Shown: positions 54,217 to 63,965 of the stretch, one piece after another | Layout of the letters: each line of letters opens with the position of its first letter | Numbering within the stretch: the stretch's first letter is position 1 | Assembly (NCBI GenBank): GCA_963803015.1 | Contig: CAWDKV010000003.1 | Span: 682,001 to 746,000 of the forward strand | DNA length: 64,000 nucleotides | Source: Berkiella sp963803015 | GTDB lineage: Bacteria; Pseudomonadota; Gammaproteobacteria; Berkiellales; Berkiellaceae | Reading direction: 5' to 3' | Made by a program: the position numbers and the translations under genes | Notes under the pieces: model-generated | The model's database searches: none | Seen by the model: only the letters and a program-made list of their open reading frames with translations | Told to the model about the DNA's origin: nothing

Positions 54217-54245
54217 TTTACATATGGTTTTTAATGTAATAATAT
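54217..54245 (+). promoter_or_regulatory. Sigma-70-type promoter for MFS gene
   Basis: TTTACA (54217-54222), 17-base spacer, TAATAT (54240-54245); leader of about 25 bases. Confidence 0.6.
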
Positions 54246-54276
54246 GACCATTCACTGAAGAGAAAAGAGAGTATGA

Positions 54277-55503
54277 ATGTCTAGACAAGTTTTGACACTG
54301 TTGATGGTCGTTTTTTTTGCATTTGTTGGGTTATCTTTGCCTTATCCTATATTTGCGGTTCTTTTCTTGCATTCGGATTCAACATTTATCAATAACAGTA
54401 GTTTAGCCTTTGACTATCGTCATGTTCTATTAGGTTTTACTTTAGCAGCTTATCCTTTAGCACAATTTTTTGGATCCCCTATTTTGGGGAGCTTGTCAGA
54501 TAGATATGGTAGAAAAAAACTATTGATTCTAACTATTCTGGGTACAGGATTGGGTTATTTGCTCTCAGGATTAGCAATAACCAATAACGCGATAGCTCTT
54601 TTGATATTGAGCCGAATGTTAACTGGATTTTTAGAGGGTAACTTAGGTATAGCTCAAGCTAGTATTTTAGATATGAAAATGGATAAATATAAAGGTTTAG
54701 GTGCTGTATCAGCCCTTTCCTCTTTAGGTTATCTTGTAGGACCTTTATTAGGCGGGTTTTTATGCGACAATACGCTCAATAGTGGGTTTAATACAGCCCT
54801 TCCTTTTTTTGTTGGCTGCGGTATGGCAGTTTTGCTTAGTTTCTTTGTTGTTATCTGGTTTCAAGAAACCAACAAAAAGCCTGATGTTAAAACACTTTCT
54901 TTGCTTTCTGAGTTTAATGTCTTCAAAAAAATAAAAAACATATACCGCAAGCCTGTTTTAAGAAATGCTTTTCTATTTATGATTTTTCTATCTTTAAGTA
55001 TTGATTGTTATTATGAGTTTTATCCTGCCTTCCTAGTAGAAGAATGGCAGATGACACCCAAACTTATAGGAATATATTCAGTCTTGCTCAGTCTTGCTTT
55101 AAGCATTGGCTCTTTTCTCATTCCTCAATATTTGAAAAGAAAAAGCGATCCTTTAATTTATCGCAGACATTTGCTTTTTATTTTTATCTTATCATTAACT
55201 TCATTGCTTTTTGCTACAACTAATTTAACCTTGAATGTACATTTTTTTATTGTTGGTCTAAGTTACGCGGCGCTCAACACCATTCAATCTGTTGCCATTT
55301 CTGATCAGGCTAGTGAAAATGAACAAGGGGAGATGATGGGGTTGCAGTGGGGTTTGAGAATGTTGGGGGATAGCTTGCTTTGTATAGTGGGGTCGCTTTT
55401 ATTATCGCTCTCCCACACTTTTCCTATAATATTGGCAATTTTATTTTCTCTCGCCAGCACTTTTATTTTTTTGCCGCGGTTCGGGAAAAAAGTCCTAACA
55501 TAA
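54277..55503 (+). CDS. MFS transporter (TetA-like exporter family)
   Basis: 408 residues, about 12 membrane helices. The loop 2-3 signature GSLSDRYGRKKLLIL and LSRMLTGFLEGNLGIAQASILD identify the major facilitator superfamily, drug:H+ antiporter type. Likely exports a drug or metabolite across the inner membrane; its position beside the biosynthetic locus would suit product efflux (inference). The 3' end overlaps the convergent HdeD-type gene by 41 bases. Confidence 0.9.
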   Translation: MSRQVLTLLMVVFFAFVGLSLPYPIFAVLFLHSDSTFINNSSLAFDYRHVLLGFTLAAYPLAQFFGSPILGSLSDRYGRKKLLILTILGTGLGYLLSGLAITNNAIALLILSRMLTGFLEGNLGIAQASILDMKMDKYKGLGAVSALSSLGYLVGPLLGGFLCDNTLNSGFNTALPFFVGCGMAVLLSFFVVIWFQETNKKPDVKTLSLLSEFNVFKKIKNIYRKPVLRNAFLFMIFLSLSIDCYYEFYPAFLVEEWQMTPKLIGIYSVLLSLALSIGSFLIPQYLKRKSDPLIYRRHLLFIFILSLTSLLFATTNLTLNVHFFIVGLSYAALNTIQSVAISDQASENEQGEMMGLQWGLRMLGDSLLCIVGSLLLSLSHTFPIILAILFSLASTFIFLPRFGKKVLT

Positions 55504-56029
55504 TGTAAGACCAGCCTATCAATAGAATATCAATTCCGACAAACAAACCAATAACGTATAGGCCAGAAGATGGCCATTGCGCCAATATTAACACGCCTAA
55601 AATGGTTGTAATGATTCCACTAAGTAAAATCCAGCCCCATCTCGGTAGTTTGGCATATAAAGAAAAAATGATACGATAAATGCCAACCGCGATAAAGAAT
55701 ATCCCTAATAATAAAGTCAAAGAAATCGCACTTTGTAAGGGGGTAACTAGTAACATCACACCAGCAATGAAATAGAGAATACTGAGTAACAAATGACCAA
55801 AAAAGCTTATTCCTTTATGTAGCCAAAATTTGAAGGTATTGATTAACATAAAAACGCTGGCAACACAGAAAACAATACCTAAAAAAATGACAGAGGCAAG
55901 TGTTGTAAAAACAGAAGCATAAATAGCCCCAGTTCCTAATAAAACCAAGCAAAGACCCCAGAACACAAACCAACCCCAGTGTTTAGCGAGAATGTCTGTA
56001 TAATCTCTGCCTTGTATCATAATCTTCAT
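55463..56029 (-). CDS. HdeD family membrane protein
   Basis: 188 residues, six short membrane helices in a repeated pairwise pattern (HWGWFVFWGLCLVLLGTGA.., LLVTPLQSAISLTLLLGIFF, GWILLSGIITTILGVLIL) typical of the DUF308/HdeD family. E. coli HdeD supports acid resistance at high cell density; mechanism is unknown. Monocistronic, convergent with the MFS gene. Confidence 0.88.
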   Translation of the reverse strand: MKIMIQGRDYTDILAKHWGWFVFWGLCLVLLGTGAIYASVFTTLASVIFLGIVFCVASVFMLINTFKFWLHKGISFFGHLLLSILYFIAGVMLLVTPLQSAISLTLLLGIFFIAVGIYRIIFSLYAKLPRWGWILLSGIITTILGVLILAQWPSSGLYVIGLFVGIDILLIGWSYIMLGLFSRTAAKK

Positions 56030-56209
56030 TTTATTACTCCATCTTATTCAAAAAGACTGCATATTTATACAATCCCCATCTTAAAATGACGGTTCATTCT
56101 AAAATATATCGACATCGATAGACATAACTTGAGGGCTAACGGTGCTGGAGGAATGTTATTTACTATACTAATCAAATATTCGTAGAGCATTAAAATAGAC
56201 GCTATTTGC

Positions 56210-57853
56210 ATGAAAAGTAAAAAATATGGCACTTCAATCAAGGGGATCAGAATTTTAGAAGATTCTAGCCTTAATAAAAGTACAGCTTTTACTCATGAAG
56301 AACGAGAAAAGCTACGTATTTCAGGATTACTTCCTGACGCGGTAGATACAATTGAACTGCAACGGATGCGCGTATTAGAACATCTTGCCTTTAAAACAAC
56401 AAATCTAGAAAAATATATTTACTTAATTAGTTTACTTGACAGAGATGAACTGCTTTTTTATAACGTCGTGATGTCTGACCCAGAACAATTTATTCCTATT
56501 TTATATGTTCCTACGGTAGCCGAAGCTTGTTTAAAATTTGGTCATATCTATCGTCGACCTAGAGGAATGTATATCTCTTTGCGCTATAAAGGACAAATTG
56601 AAAAAATTCTTCAGAATTGGCCTTATAAGGATATCCAATTCATTTGCGTGACCACAGGGGGGCGTATTTTAGGCTTTGGAGATTTGGGGGCCAATGGCAT
56701 GGCTATTTCCATTGGTAAATTGCAATTATATACGACTTGCGCGGGGATCCCGCCTCAACATTTACTCCCTCTTTTACTCGATTGTGGTACTGACAATGAA
56801 GAATTGTTAAATGATCCACTCTATTTAGGATTACGCCAAAAACGGCCGACAGAGGCTGAGATGGATGACTTTGTTGAAGAATTCATTCAAGCAACCCAAA
56901 AAGTTTTTCCTAATTGCTGCATTCATTTTGAAGATTGGAAAGGAACAGACGCGATTAAATATTTAGCAAAATATCGCGATAAAATCTGTTGCTACAACGA
57001 TGATATGCAAGGCTCAGCGAGTATAGTTCTCTCTGGTTTAATAACAGCTTTAAAAGTAAAAAAGCAAAAAATATCAGAGCAGAGAATATTTTTTCTTGGC
57101 GCTGGTTCAACGGGACTTGGAATAGCAGATTTTCTTGTTTCAGCAATGATGATGATGGATGGAATATCAGAGCAAGAGGCAGAATCTTGCATCACTTTAT
57201 TTGATGTTAATGGATTAATTGAACTGACACGAATGGATTTATCACCTTCACAAAGTAAATATGCTAAACATCATCCGCCAATAAAAAATTTGTTGGAAGC
57301 TATTAAGATTTTTAAACCCACTATTTTAATCGGAGCGAGTACACAAGGAAAAGCATTTACCCAGCAAGTTATTGAAGAAATGACGAAACTAAATGAGCGT
57401 CCGATTATATTTGCTTTGTCTAATCCTACTGATAGGGCCGAATGCAGCGCCGAAGAAGCCTATACTTGGTCTAAGGGACGCGCTTTGTATGCAGCCGGAG
57501 TGCAATTTCCAAATGTCATAGTGGGAAATAAAATGTTCTATCCCACACAAGCTAATAATTTTTATATTTTCCCGGCGGTAAGTCTCGCTGTCTTTGCAAC
57601 GCGTCCACAATATATAACAGATGAATTTTTTATAACAGCGGCGATTGCAACGGCAGATCAGGTCAGTGCTAAGGAGCGTGAGCTGGGGATGCTCTTTCCC
57701 TCGCAAAGCAATATTATGAATATAGAAGTGACAACAGCCACCAAGGTTGCAGAAATGATTTTTGAGAATCACTTAGCGACAGTGAAGAGACCTAAAGACA
57801 TTAAAAGCTGGATCCAGGGATTATTGTATAAACCAGAGTACCCTAAAATATGA
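56210..57853 (+). CDS. maeA: NAD-dependent malic enzyme
   Basis: 547-residue malic enzyme oxidatively decarboxylating malate to pyruvate. Landmarks: YVPTVAEACLKFGHI, LGFGDLGANGMAISIGKLQLY (catalytic region), metal-binding FEDWKGTDAIKYLAKY..CCYNDDMQGSA, Rossmann FLGAGSTGLGIADFL, ALSNPTDRAECSAEEAY. Length fits the large bacterial/eukaryotic form. Some normally invariant spots vary slightly (EDW rather than EDF, NDDMQGSA rather than NDDIQGTA). Overlaps the following ABC transporter gene by 4 bases (ATGA), so the two are coupled. Confidence 0.93.
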   Translation: MKSKKYGTSIKGIRILEDSSLNKSTAFTHEEREKLRISGLLPDAVDTIELQRMRVLEHLAFKTTNLEKYIYLISLLDRDELLFYNVVMSDPEQFIPILYVPTVAEACLKFGHIYRRPRGMYISLRYKGQIEKILQNWPYKDIQFICVTTGGRILGFGDLGANGMAISIGKLQLYTTCAGIPPQHLLPLLLDCGTDNEELLNDPLYLGLRQKRPTEAEMDDFVEEFIQATQKVFPNCCIHFEDWKGTDAIKYLAKYRDKICCYNDDMQGSASIVLSGLITALKVKKQKISEQRIFFLGAGSTGLGIADFLVSAMMMMDGISEQEAESCITLFDVNGLIELTRMDLSPSQSKYAKHHPPIKNLLEAIKIFKPTILIGASTQGKAFTQQVIEEMTKLNERPIIFALSNPTDRAECSAEEAYTWSKGRALYAAGVQFPNVIVGNKMFYPTQANNFYIFPAVSLAVFATRPQYITDEFFITAAIATADQVSAKERELGMLFPSQSNIMNIEVTTATKVAEMIFENHLATVKRPKDIKSWIQGLLYKPEYPKI

Positions 57854-59601
57854 ATTTGGATAATAAACCTAAAGTCTCTCTCAAAGATATTTATAAAATA
57901 CTATCTCCATGGTGGCGCTCAAGCGAAAAATATGTTGCTGTAGCTGGATTTGGTGTGCTTCTTATTCTTGGCATTTTGAGTGTTTACATATCCGTTCGAA
58001 TGAATGTCTGGAATCGTGATATATTTGACAGCATTGAACAAAAAAAAATGGCAGCTTTTATACATTTTCTTATATTGTTTGTGCCATTGCTTCTTTGCTC
58101 TGTTATCCGGTTTTGTATCAGTGAATATTTACGCTCTTGGCTCAAATGGCGGTGGCGCCGTTGGTATACCGAAAAAATATCGCACCAATGGCTGCAATCA
58201 GGTGCTTATTATGCCCTACAGCTAGGGAAGGAAACCTCAGATAACCCCGATCAGAGAATAACAGCAGATATTAATACAATTTGTTATTTTTCTTTGGATT
58301 TAGCTTTATCCTTGTTTCGAGAAGTTATTAATCTTTTTACATTTGCCTCAATTTTGTGGGGATTATGTCATTCATTTAAATTTACTTTCTTTCATCAAAC
58401 CTTTACTTTCCCTGGTTTTTTAGTGTGGATAGCTTTGCTGTATGCAGCTACCGCCACAGTAATTACATTCAAGATCGGACGGCCCTTAATTCGCTTAAAT
58501 TATTTCCAAGAAAAGCTTGAGGCAAATCTGCGTTATAAGCTGATGCGCATTAAAGAGCGCAGAGAAGAGATATCACAATTAAAAGGGGAGCCGATTGAAG
58601 AAAATCAATTTATTAATGCCTTTGATGACTTGAAAATAAATTATTATCAGATTATTAAACGATCTATTTATCTCAATGCTTTTCAAGGAACCTATCAAAA
58701 TGTAGACACGCTTGTTCCCATTATCTTAGTCACACCGCAATTCATGTTAGGTATTATCACTTTTGGTGTGCTGATGCAAATTGCTAATATTTTTTCTCAA
58801 GTGCAAAGTTCCATGTCTGTCTTGGCAAGCTCTTATCAAGGCATTGCGGAATGGCTGGCGGCACTCTATCGGATAAAATCCTTTCAAGAAGGTATAGATG
58901 CGACAGCAAATGCCAAAAAGATTTTCAATCCAGAAGGCGACAATTTAAGATTAAAAGATATCAAAATTTATTCTCCACAAGAAGACTTAATTATTCACAT
59001 CCCAAGCGTTGAGTTAAATCCAGGACAAAAAATTATTTTGACAGGGCACTCTGGTATAGGAAAAAGCTCACTTGTACGCATGCTTTCAGGAAACTATAGA
59101 TATTACACAGGCGAATTAAGCTATCCTAAAGATCCACTATTTATTTTACCGCAACGACCCTATATGCCCATAGGCAGTTTAAAACAAGTCATCAGCTATC
59201 CATCGAAGGAAGATAGTTTTTCAGTAGATAGAATTTTAGATGTAATGATTGCCTGTAAACTTCCCCATTTGTGCAAACATTTAAACAATCATGAAGATTG
59301 GCAAGAAAGACTATCCATAGGGGAACAGCAAAGAATTGGATTTGCACGCGCTTTACTACATGAACCAAAATGGTTATTGATGGATGAGCCTTTTGCTAAT
59401 TTAAATGAACATTTAGGAAAAGAATTGGGAGGATTAGTAGTCTCAAAATTACCTGATTCAGCCATGCTTATCATATCACATCAATTATATTGTTCTGATT
59501 TATTTGATGAAGTTATCCATTTTTCATTGTCAGGATCAGAACATAAAAGACCAAATGATGGTTTGCATTTGATCTCAAATCATGAACCTGATGTTCTCTA
59601 A
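57850..59601 (+). CDS. SbmA/BacA-YddA-type ABC transporter with ATPase
   Basis: 583 residues. N-terminal ABC_membrane_2 domain (about 20-340; SVYISVRMNVWNRDIFDSIEQ, YLRSWLKWRWRRW, NPDQRITADI), then a nucleotide-binding domain with Walker A GHSGIGKSS, signature LSIGEQQRIGFARALL, and Walker B WLLMDEPFANL. The family includes YddA and the vitamin B12/peptide transporter BacA, and imports or exports peptides, cobalamin or acyl-CoA. Start codon overlaps the malic enzyme stop. BacA-type proteins aid intracellular persistence by taking up antimicrobial peptides; a similar job here is a guess. Confidence 0.9.
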   Translation: MNLDNKPKVSLKDIYKILSPWWRSSEKYVAVAGFGVLLILGILSVYISVRMNVWNRDIFDSIEQKKMAAFIHFLILFVPLLLCSVIRFCISEYLRSWLKWRWRRWYTEKISHQWLQSGAYYALQLGKETSDNPDQRITADINTICYFSLDLALSLFREVINLFTFASILWGLCHSFKFTFFHQTFTFPGFLVWIALLYAATATVITFKIGRPLIRLNYFQEKLEANLRYKLMRIKERREEISQLKGEPIEENQFINAFDDLKINYYQIIKRSIYLNAFQGTYQNVDTLVPIILVTPQFMLGIITFGVLMQIANIFSQVQSSMSVLASSYQGIAEWLAALYRIKSFQEGIDATANAKKIFNPEGDNLRLKDIKIYSPQEDLIIHIPSVELNPGQKIILTGHSGIGKSSLVRMLSGNYRYYTGELSYPKDPLFILPQRPYMPIGSLKQVISYPSKEDSFSVDRILDVMIACKLPHLCKHLNNHEDWQERLSIGEQQRIGFARALLHEPKWLLMDEPFANLNEHLGKELGGLVVSKLPDSAMLIISHQLYCSDLFDEVIHFSLSGSEHKRPNDGLHLISNHEPDVL

Positions 59602-59608
59602 TGACATG

Positions 59609-62113
59609 CTATGACGAAGGTTTTGTTTTTTTAATACTCAATGAAGTGGGTGGTTGAACTTGAGACGTTGAGATTTGACAGCTATTTGGCAAAGCGGCAG
59701 GTTTTGCTTGTAAGCTTTTTTCAAGTTTTGCTAAGAAATTATCAGTTTCCAGCCTATCACGAGATGGCAGAATTGGAGAGAGATTGACGCGAGATGTGGG
59801 TACTGGTGAGGGTTGAGATTCACTTCTGATTGGGCCTTTGTTTAATTCTCTTAACAGTGGATTAGCCAGCCGTTTTGGTACAGGTGGCGGCGTATCTGTC
59901 GTTTGAGTCGAAGAAAATGGTATTGGCAATGGCCGTCCAGCACTTTTAGTCTTCGGTTGGGTAATATTTGGTGTGGCACTCACAACTGGAAGTGGCGGCA
60001 ATGGCCGCCCAGAACCTTTTTTAGTTGGTTGTATGCTGCTTGGTGTTGTTACGCTAGTTTGGGGGGTGGGTGGCAACTCATATGTTGGAAACGGAACATT
60101 GCGTTTAGGAGCTGTAACTGTGGATGATGGTGGTTGAGAATTTTTTTGCTGAGAAGATGGGGCACCAACTGTTATCTGTTTTTGTTGTTTACTTGAAACA
60201 GATAATTTAATCCATTTTTTAATTTTTTCTCTTAAAGGTTTTTTTTCTTTTGCTACAACATTCAATTGAGTTTTTGGCGCAAGATCATGTAACTGACGAT
60301 ATATTGCAAACTTCTTTTCATCTTTATCCTCTGGGTTTATATACCTAGTTGTAGGCAATAACTGCGTTCTTATTGGTTTGTCAGAATCACTAATAATAGT
60401 TCTGATTGTTTTTTTAAGTTCATCCATTTTATCGTATAATTTGGATATTTTATCAGATGTCATCGGTTTTTGTGATTTAAGAAGCTCGATTTCTAGAATA
60501 ATTTTTTTAGCATCTTCACATGAATTCTCTTTTCCCGGTATGAGACAAATTTTTCGTATATGATCTCTTAGTTGAGTAGTGGCGATATCAATATCATAAA
60601 GTGATTTTTCCGCATAAACCTTTGCCATTATATCATTCACTTTTTCTGTGTAAGTGCTTGAGTTTTTATTTAGCGCTTTTAATTGCTTTTGCAGACTTTC
60701 CATCTTCATTTTATGTTCTTTCGTCGGTGAATCTTTTGAATCCAGTCCATTTACATAATTATTTAGTCTTCTGTTAAATAACTTTGCCTTGTAAATAACT
60801 TCAGAATGATGGCAACTATTTAATCTCTTTTCTATTTGGCTTAAATCATTTTTTAAGTTTGGATGTTCGTTTTTAATTTGATTAATATGTTCGATAATTG
60901 ATTTAGCATTAGTTGTGTTTTCCAGTGGGATATTATTTTTCTTTAACAAATCATGATATTTTTTTATAATCTCGAGTTCTTTTAAAGCTAAGGCGCAGTT
61001 TATTCGTTGATTTGGATCTAAATGAATTAATTTGCGAACAACGCTGTTCATTTCTTTTTCTATAACATTCTGCTTGCTAGTGACTTCAGCCTTATCGCTC
61101 AATACATCATAAAAACAACCTAATACGACGCTATAAGATTTATCGCTAGGAAGTGGCAGTGATGTGTAATGAGATCTCCAGTTGGGGTCCATTTCTGTTA
61201 AATGTCTCTTTGTAAATATTTCAGCAAGAGAAATACCCAAAGAAAAAGCCATACTGTTTTCAGAATGCACTTGTATATCTACGCCAAAAGAGCCAGATCC
61301 TAGCTCTTGAGCTGTGTACCTTCCTGTACCCAGGCGTTGTCCTTCGTTTTTGAATTCACCTTTATTATTTAGTTTTACAGCACCGCCAAAATCAATTAGC
61401 ATGACCTCCACTTTTCCATCATCAAGATTAGCCATGATATTTTTAGGCTTTAAATCTCTGTGCACTATATTTTTTTGGGGTAACTTGCCCGTAGCTTTGA
61501 CAACTTTTAGCGCAAGCTCAAGTCTTTGGGGTAACTCTAATTTGTTAACGCCTTTGTTATTTCCTGTTTCATGTACCATCGCTTCATTTAAATCTTTCCC
61601 AGGACCTAATTTCATAGCTGTCACAATGGTTATAGTGTTGTGTTCTTTAGTTTCAATTCGGGCACTTCCTTTGAATACACCGGGTTGTGTTTTTAGAGCT
61701 TCTTGCTCCATTGCAATGGATTCAATTTTATATTCATGTTCTTTAGCAAAAGTTTCAAATTTAGCCGCACACCAAGAACCATTTTCCAAAGATTGTGCCG
61801 CAACTACGACGCCATCTGCGCCAATTCCAAGAGGATAAATACCATTGCTCTTCTTTCTTTCTGCTATATCGGTTCGTAGTTCGCTGGGATTTTCTACTAA
61901 CAAATCACTAGGCTTGGCAAATAACACTAAGAGTTTATTTTCTGCAGTTTTTAAAACAGGAAAGGGAATGTCCCCTTCGCCCGTGTACAAAGTTTCAGCT
62001 GGGTTGTTTTTGAAATATTCTTTTGCTTTTTTAATTTGAGTTGAATTTAATAATTTGCCATGTTGAAGATGACGTTCATGTACTATTTTTGGAGGAGCCA
62101 TATTTGCCGCCAT
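59609..62113 (-). CDS. Ser/Thr protein kinase with proline-rich tail
   Basis: 834-residue eukaryotic-type kinase. Glycine loop PLGIGADGVVVAAQ, Lys in CAAKFE, catalytic loop HRDLKPKNIM with Asp220, DFGG with Asp241, activation-segment end GTGRYTAQE; all key residues are present, so it should be active. Residues about 390-640 are helical. About 660-834 is Pro/Ser/Thr-rich with repeated GRPLPPLP and GRPLPIPF and TPPPVPKR, resembling SH3-type ligand motifs. No membrane segment or signal. Host-directed effector is the likely role. Start: ATG at 62113; MAPPKIV at 62101 is an alternative with a weak GGCGG before it. Convergent with the ABC gene, only 7 bases apart. Confidence 0.88.
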   Translation of the reverse strand: MAANMAPPKIVHERHLQHGKLLNSTQIKKAKEYFKNNPAETLYTGEGDIPFPVLKTAENKLLVLFAKPSDLLVENPSELRTDIAERKKSNGIYPLGIGADGVVVAAQSLENGSWCAAKFETFAKEHEYKIESIAMEQEALKTQPGVFKGSARIETKEHNTITIVTAMKLGPGKDLNEAMVHETGNNKGVNKLELPQRLELALKVVKATGKLPQKNIVHRDLKPKNIMANLDDGKVEVMLIDFGGAVKLNNKGEFKNEGQRLGTGRYTAQELGSGSFGVDIQVHSENSMAFSLGISLAEIFTKRHLTEMDPNWRSHYTSLPLPSDKSYSVVLGCFYDVLSDKAEVTSKQNVIEKEMNSVVRKLIHLDPNQRINCALALKELEIIKKYHDLLKKNNIPLENTTNAKSIIEHINQIKNEHPNLKNDLSQIEKRLNSCHHSEVIYKAKLFNRRLNNYVNGLDSKDSPTKEHKMKMESLQKQLKALNKNSSTYTEKVNDIMAKVYAEKSLYDIDIATTQLRDHIRKICLIPGKENSCEDAKKIILEIELLKSQKPMTSDKISKLYDKMDELKKTIRTIISDSDKPIRTQLLPTTRYINPEDKDEKKFAIYRQLHDLAPKTQLNVVAKEKKPLREKIKKWIKLSVSSKQQKQITVGAPSSQQKNSQPPSSTVTAPKRNVPFPTYELPPTPQTSVTTPSSIQPTKKGSGRPLPPLPVVSATPNITQPKTKSAGRPLPIPFSSTQTTDTPPPVPKRLANPLLRELNKGPIRSESQPSPVPTSRVNLSPILPSRDRLETDNFLAKLEKSLQAKPAALPNSCQISTSQVQPPTSLSIKKTKPSS

Positions 62114-62273
62114 GATATATTGTCTAATAAACCTTTGAGCCGGAAAATGTCAAAAAAGTTCAATATTAAACGATTGTTGTATCTGCAAAGTTGTTGTTAA
62201 TATAAAACTTTGAACCATTTCATTCTTTTTTATGCCAATATGACAACACTCCTATTCAATAGAGGATGGCTGA

Positions 62274-63965
62274 ATGGTTAGTAAAAGAGAAAAAAATAAA
62301 GTTAATATCAGTGCAATTACTTGGAATATGGGTAACCGTGCAGCCTCAAAAAAAGTTATTGCTGATTTACTTCCGCAATTGTTACCTACCAAGGGCAGTA
62401 GGCCAGAGGTAATAGTCGTGGCAACTCAAGAAGAAATGGCTCCCACCGGAGCGCGATTGCAAGATTTGCTATTAGAGGAGTTGAATAAAGATCTGATGCC
62501 GGATCAACAATATGAAATAGTGCAAACTAAAGAACCTCAGTTTCATACCACGATGGCGGGCTCTAATCAAAAAATGTTTACCCTAGCACAATCATTGTTA
62601 ACCTCAGATAACCGTGTGAGTTCGGCAATTTTGGTAAAAAAACCATTGTCATTAGATGGTGCAGTGGCGCAAATAGACTATGAACAAGGAAAAGAAAGGG
62701 GTAACAAATCAGTTATTACAATAAAAGGGAAATTAACCTTTACTGACAAATCTTCTGTTGACTTATCAGTGTCGGCAGGGCACTGGGATTCCAAAAGTGA
62801 AACAAAACGCCGAGAACATGCTAATAAATTTCTAACAAAGAATGGGATTAAATCCTCAAAACTAAAAACATTTGATCAAATATACAAAGACGCAAGTACT
62901 TTAAACTTACTTCTTGGTGATTTTAATGAACGAGATTATTTGATGAAAAGTGGCACAGCAACAGATGAAATGAGGCATACCGTTTATCCCTCTTACGGTT
63001 ATGATGTCGTATTGCGACCCAGGCAGTTATTGGGAGACAAAAAACTGCATGGTACCTATGGCTATCAATTTGAAGACAATGATTGGCAAGCTCAACAATT
63101 AACAAATGTTCCCGATACAAGAAAGCGGGCACATGTGGCAAAAGGTGGCTATTTGGATCGGGTTGCTTATTCTTCTGGATTGTCAGTATTGACTAAAAAT
63201 TATGGCGTGAAGCTCGATAAGCGTTTTTTTAAATTAAATAGTGATAAAAAATGGTGTTATCATCATTCTGATCATACGCCTGTCATTCGCAATCTAGAGG
63301 TTGAAATGCCTGCCTTGAACAAGAAAGAAATAATAGTTAGCGCTTATATCAAAAGATGTCTTCCTGATTTTTCAGATGACTGTTCAAACTTTATTTTTTT
63401 GCTTACCAATGCAGAGGATCTAAATCAATTAAGAGATAGAGCGACTGAGCTAATGCCTCATGATTCAACTCTTGAACCTGTACAGTTTTTAAAACAACTC
63501 GCTAATGTCGAACAAGATAATTTTGAATCTATTCTAAAAGGGTTAGAAGAGAAGCAAGCTCAAAAGGAAAAATTATTTCATTTGGTTTTAAAATTGACTG
63601 CTGTAATTGATATGGCTGGGAAAAACAAAGATACACAATTATTAGAAGATATCTTTAACACTATGGAAAAATGCAATGCATTACGAAACGCTTCACTAGA
63701 AATGATGAGTCAAAGTGTAGCGATATTCTCTGATGTTAAAAAAATGCAATTTATGAAAATAGCTGATGAATTAATTGATTTGTTTTATTTGCAAGAGTTA
63801 AATCGTTTGGCGGGTGGGGAAAATTTTTTATCACATAAATTTGTCGAGGTGCAAAATAAAATGGATCAATTTATTGCAGAGAATCCTTTTATTGTGGATA
63901 AATTTTCCAAACTCAAAGATGAATATATCACTTTCATTCATGTAGTTAATCCTAGTTTGAAGTAG
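62274..63965 (+). CDS. Endonuclease/exonuclease/phosphatase-fold protein, inositol-phosphatase-like
   Basis: 563 residues. The N-terminal 345 carry the EEP signature in order: TWNMGN, ATQEEM (catalytic Glu), SAGHWDSKSETKRREHA, LLGDFNERDY, GYLDRVAY, and CYHHSDHTPVI (catalytic Asp-His). All catalytic positions are intact. The TWN/GDFN/SDHxPV pattern fits inositol polyphosphate 5-phosphatases as well as nucleases. The C-terminal 215 residues are helical and unassigned. No signal peptide. ATG at 62274 with AGAGGA about 7 bases upstream. Divergent from the kinase gene; together they suggest manipulation of host phosphoinositide or kinase signalling (inference). Confidence 0.87.
   Translation: MVSKREKNKVNISAITWNMGNRAASKKVIADLLPQLLPTKGSRPEVIVVATQEEMAPTGARLQDLLLEELNKDLMPDQQYEIVQTKEPQFHTTMAGSNQKMFTLAQSLLTSDNRVSSAILVKKPLSLDGAVAQIDYEQGKERGNKSVITIKGKLTFTDKSSVDLSVSAGHWDSKSETKRREHANKFLTKNGIKSSKLKTFDQIYKDASTLNLLLGDFNERDYLMKSGTATDEMRHTVYPSYGYDVVLRPRQLLGDKKLHGTYGYQFEDNDWQAQQLTNVPDTRKRAHVAKGGYLDRVAYSSGLSVLTKNYGVKLDKRFFKLNSDKKWCYHHSDHTPVIRNLEVEMPALNKKEIIVSAYIKRCLPDFSDDCSNFIFLLTNAEDLNQLRDRATELMPHDSTLEPVQFLKQLANVEQDNFESILKGLEEKQAQKEKLFHLVLKLTAVIDMAGKNKDTQLLEDIFNTMEKCNALRNASLEMMSQSVAIFSDVKKMQFMKIADELIDLFYLQELNRLAGGENFLSHKFVEVQNKMDQFIAENPFIVDKFSKLKDEYITFIHVVNPSLK

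Noticed and set aside
9091..56755. Recurrent GGGATCCC-type hexamer/octamer sites
   Set aside because: They fall in codons for Gly-Ile-Pro or similar and show no regular spacing; not a repeat family.
57389..57772. 127-codon minus-strand frame inside the malic enzyme gene
   Set aside because: Antisense shadow of a well-supported enzyme; no motif or ribosome site.
61314..61838. 174-codon open frame on the plus strand inside the kinase gene
   Set aside because: Antisense to a gene with clear kinase motifs; codon pattern and composition are those of a mirror frame.
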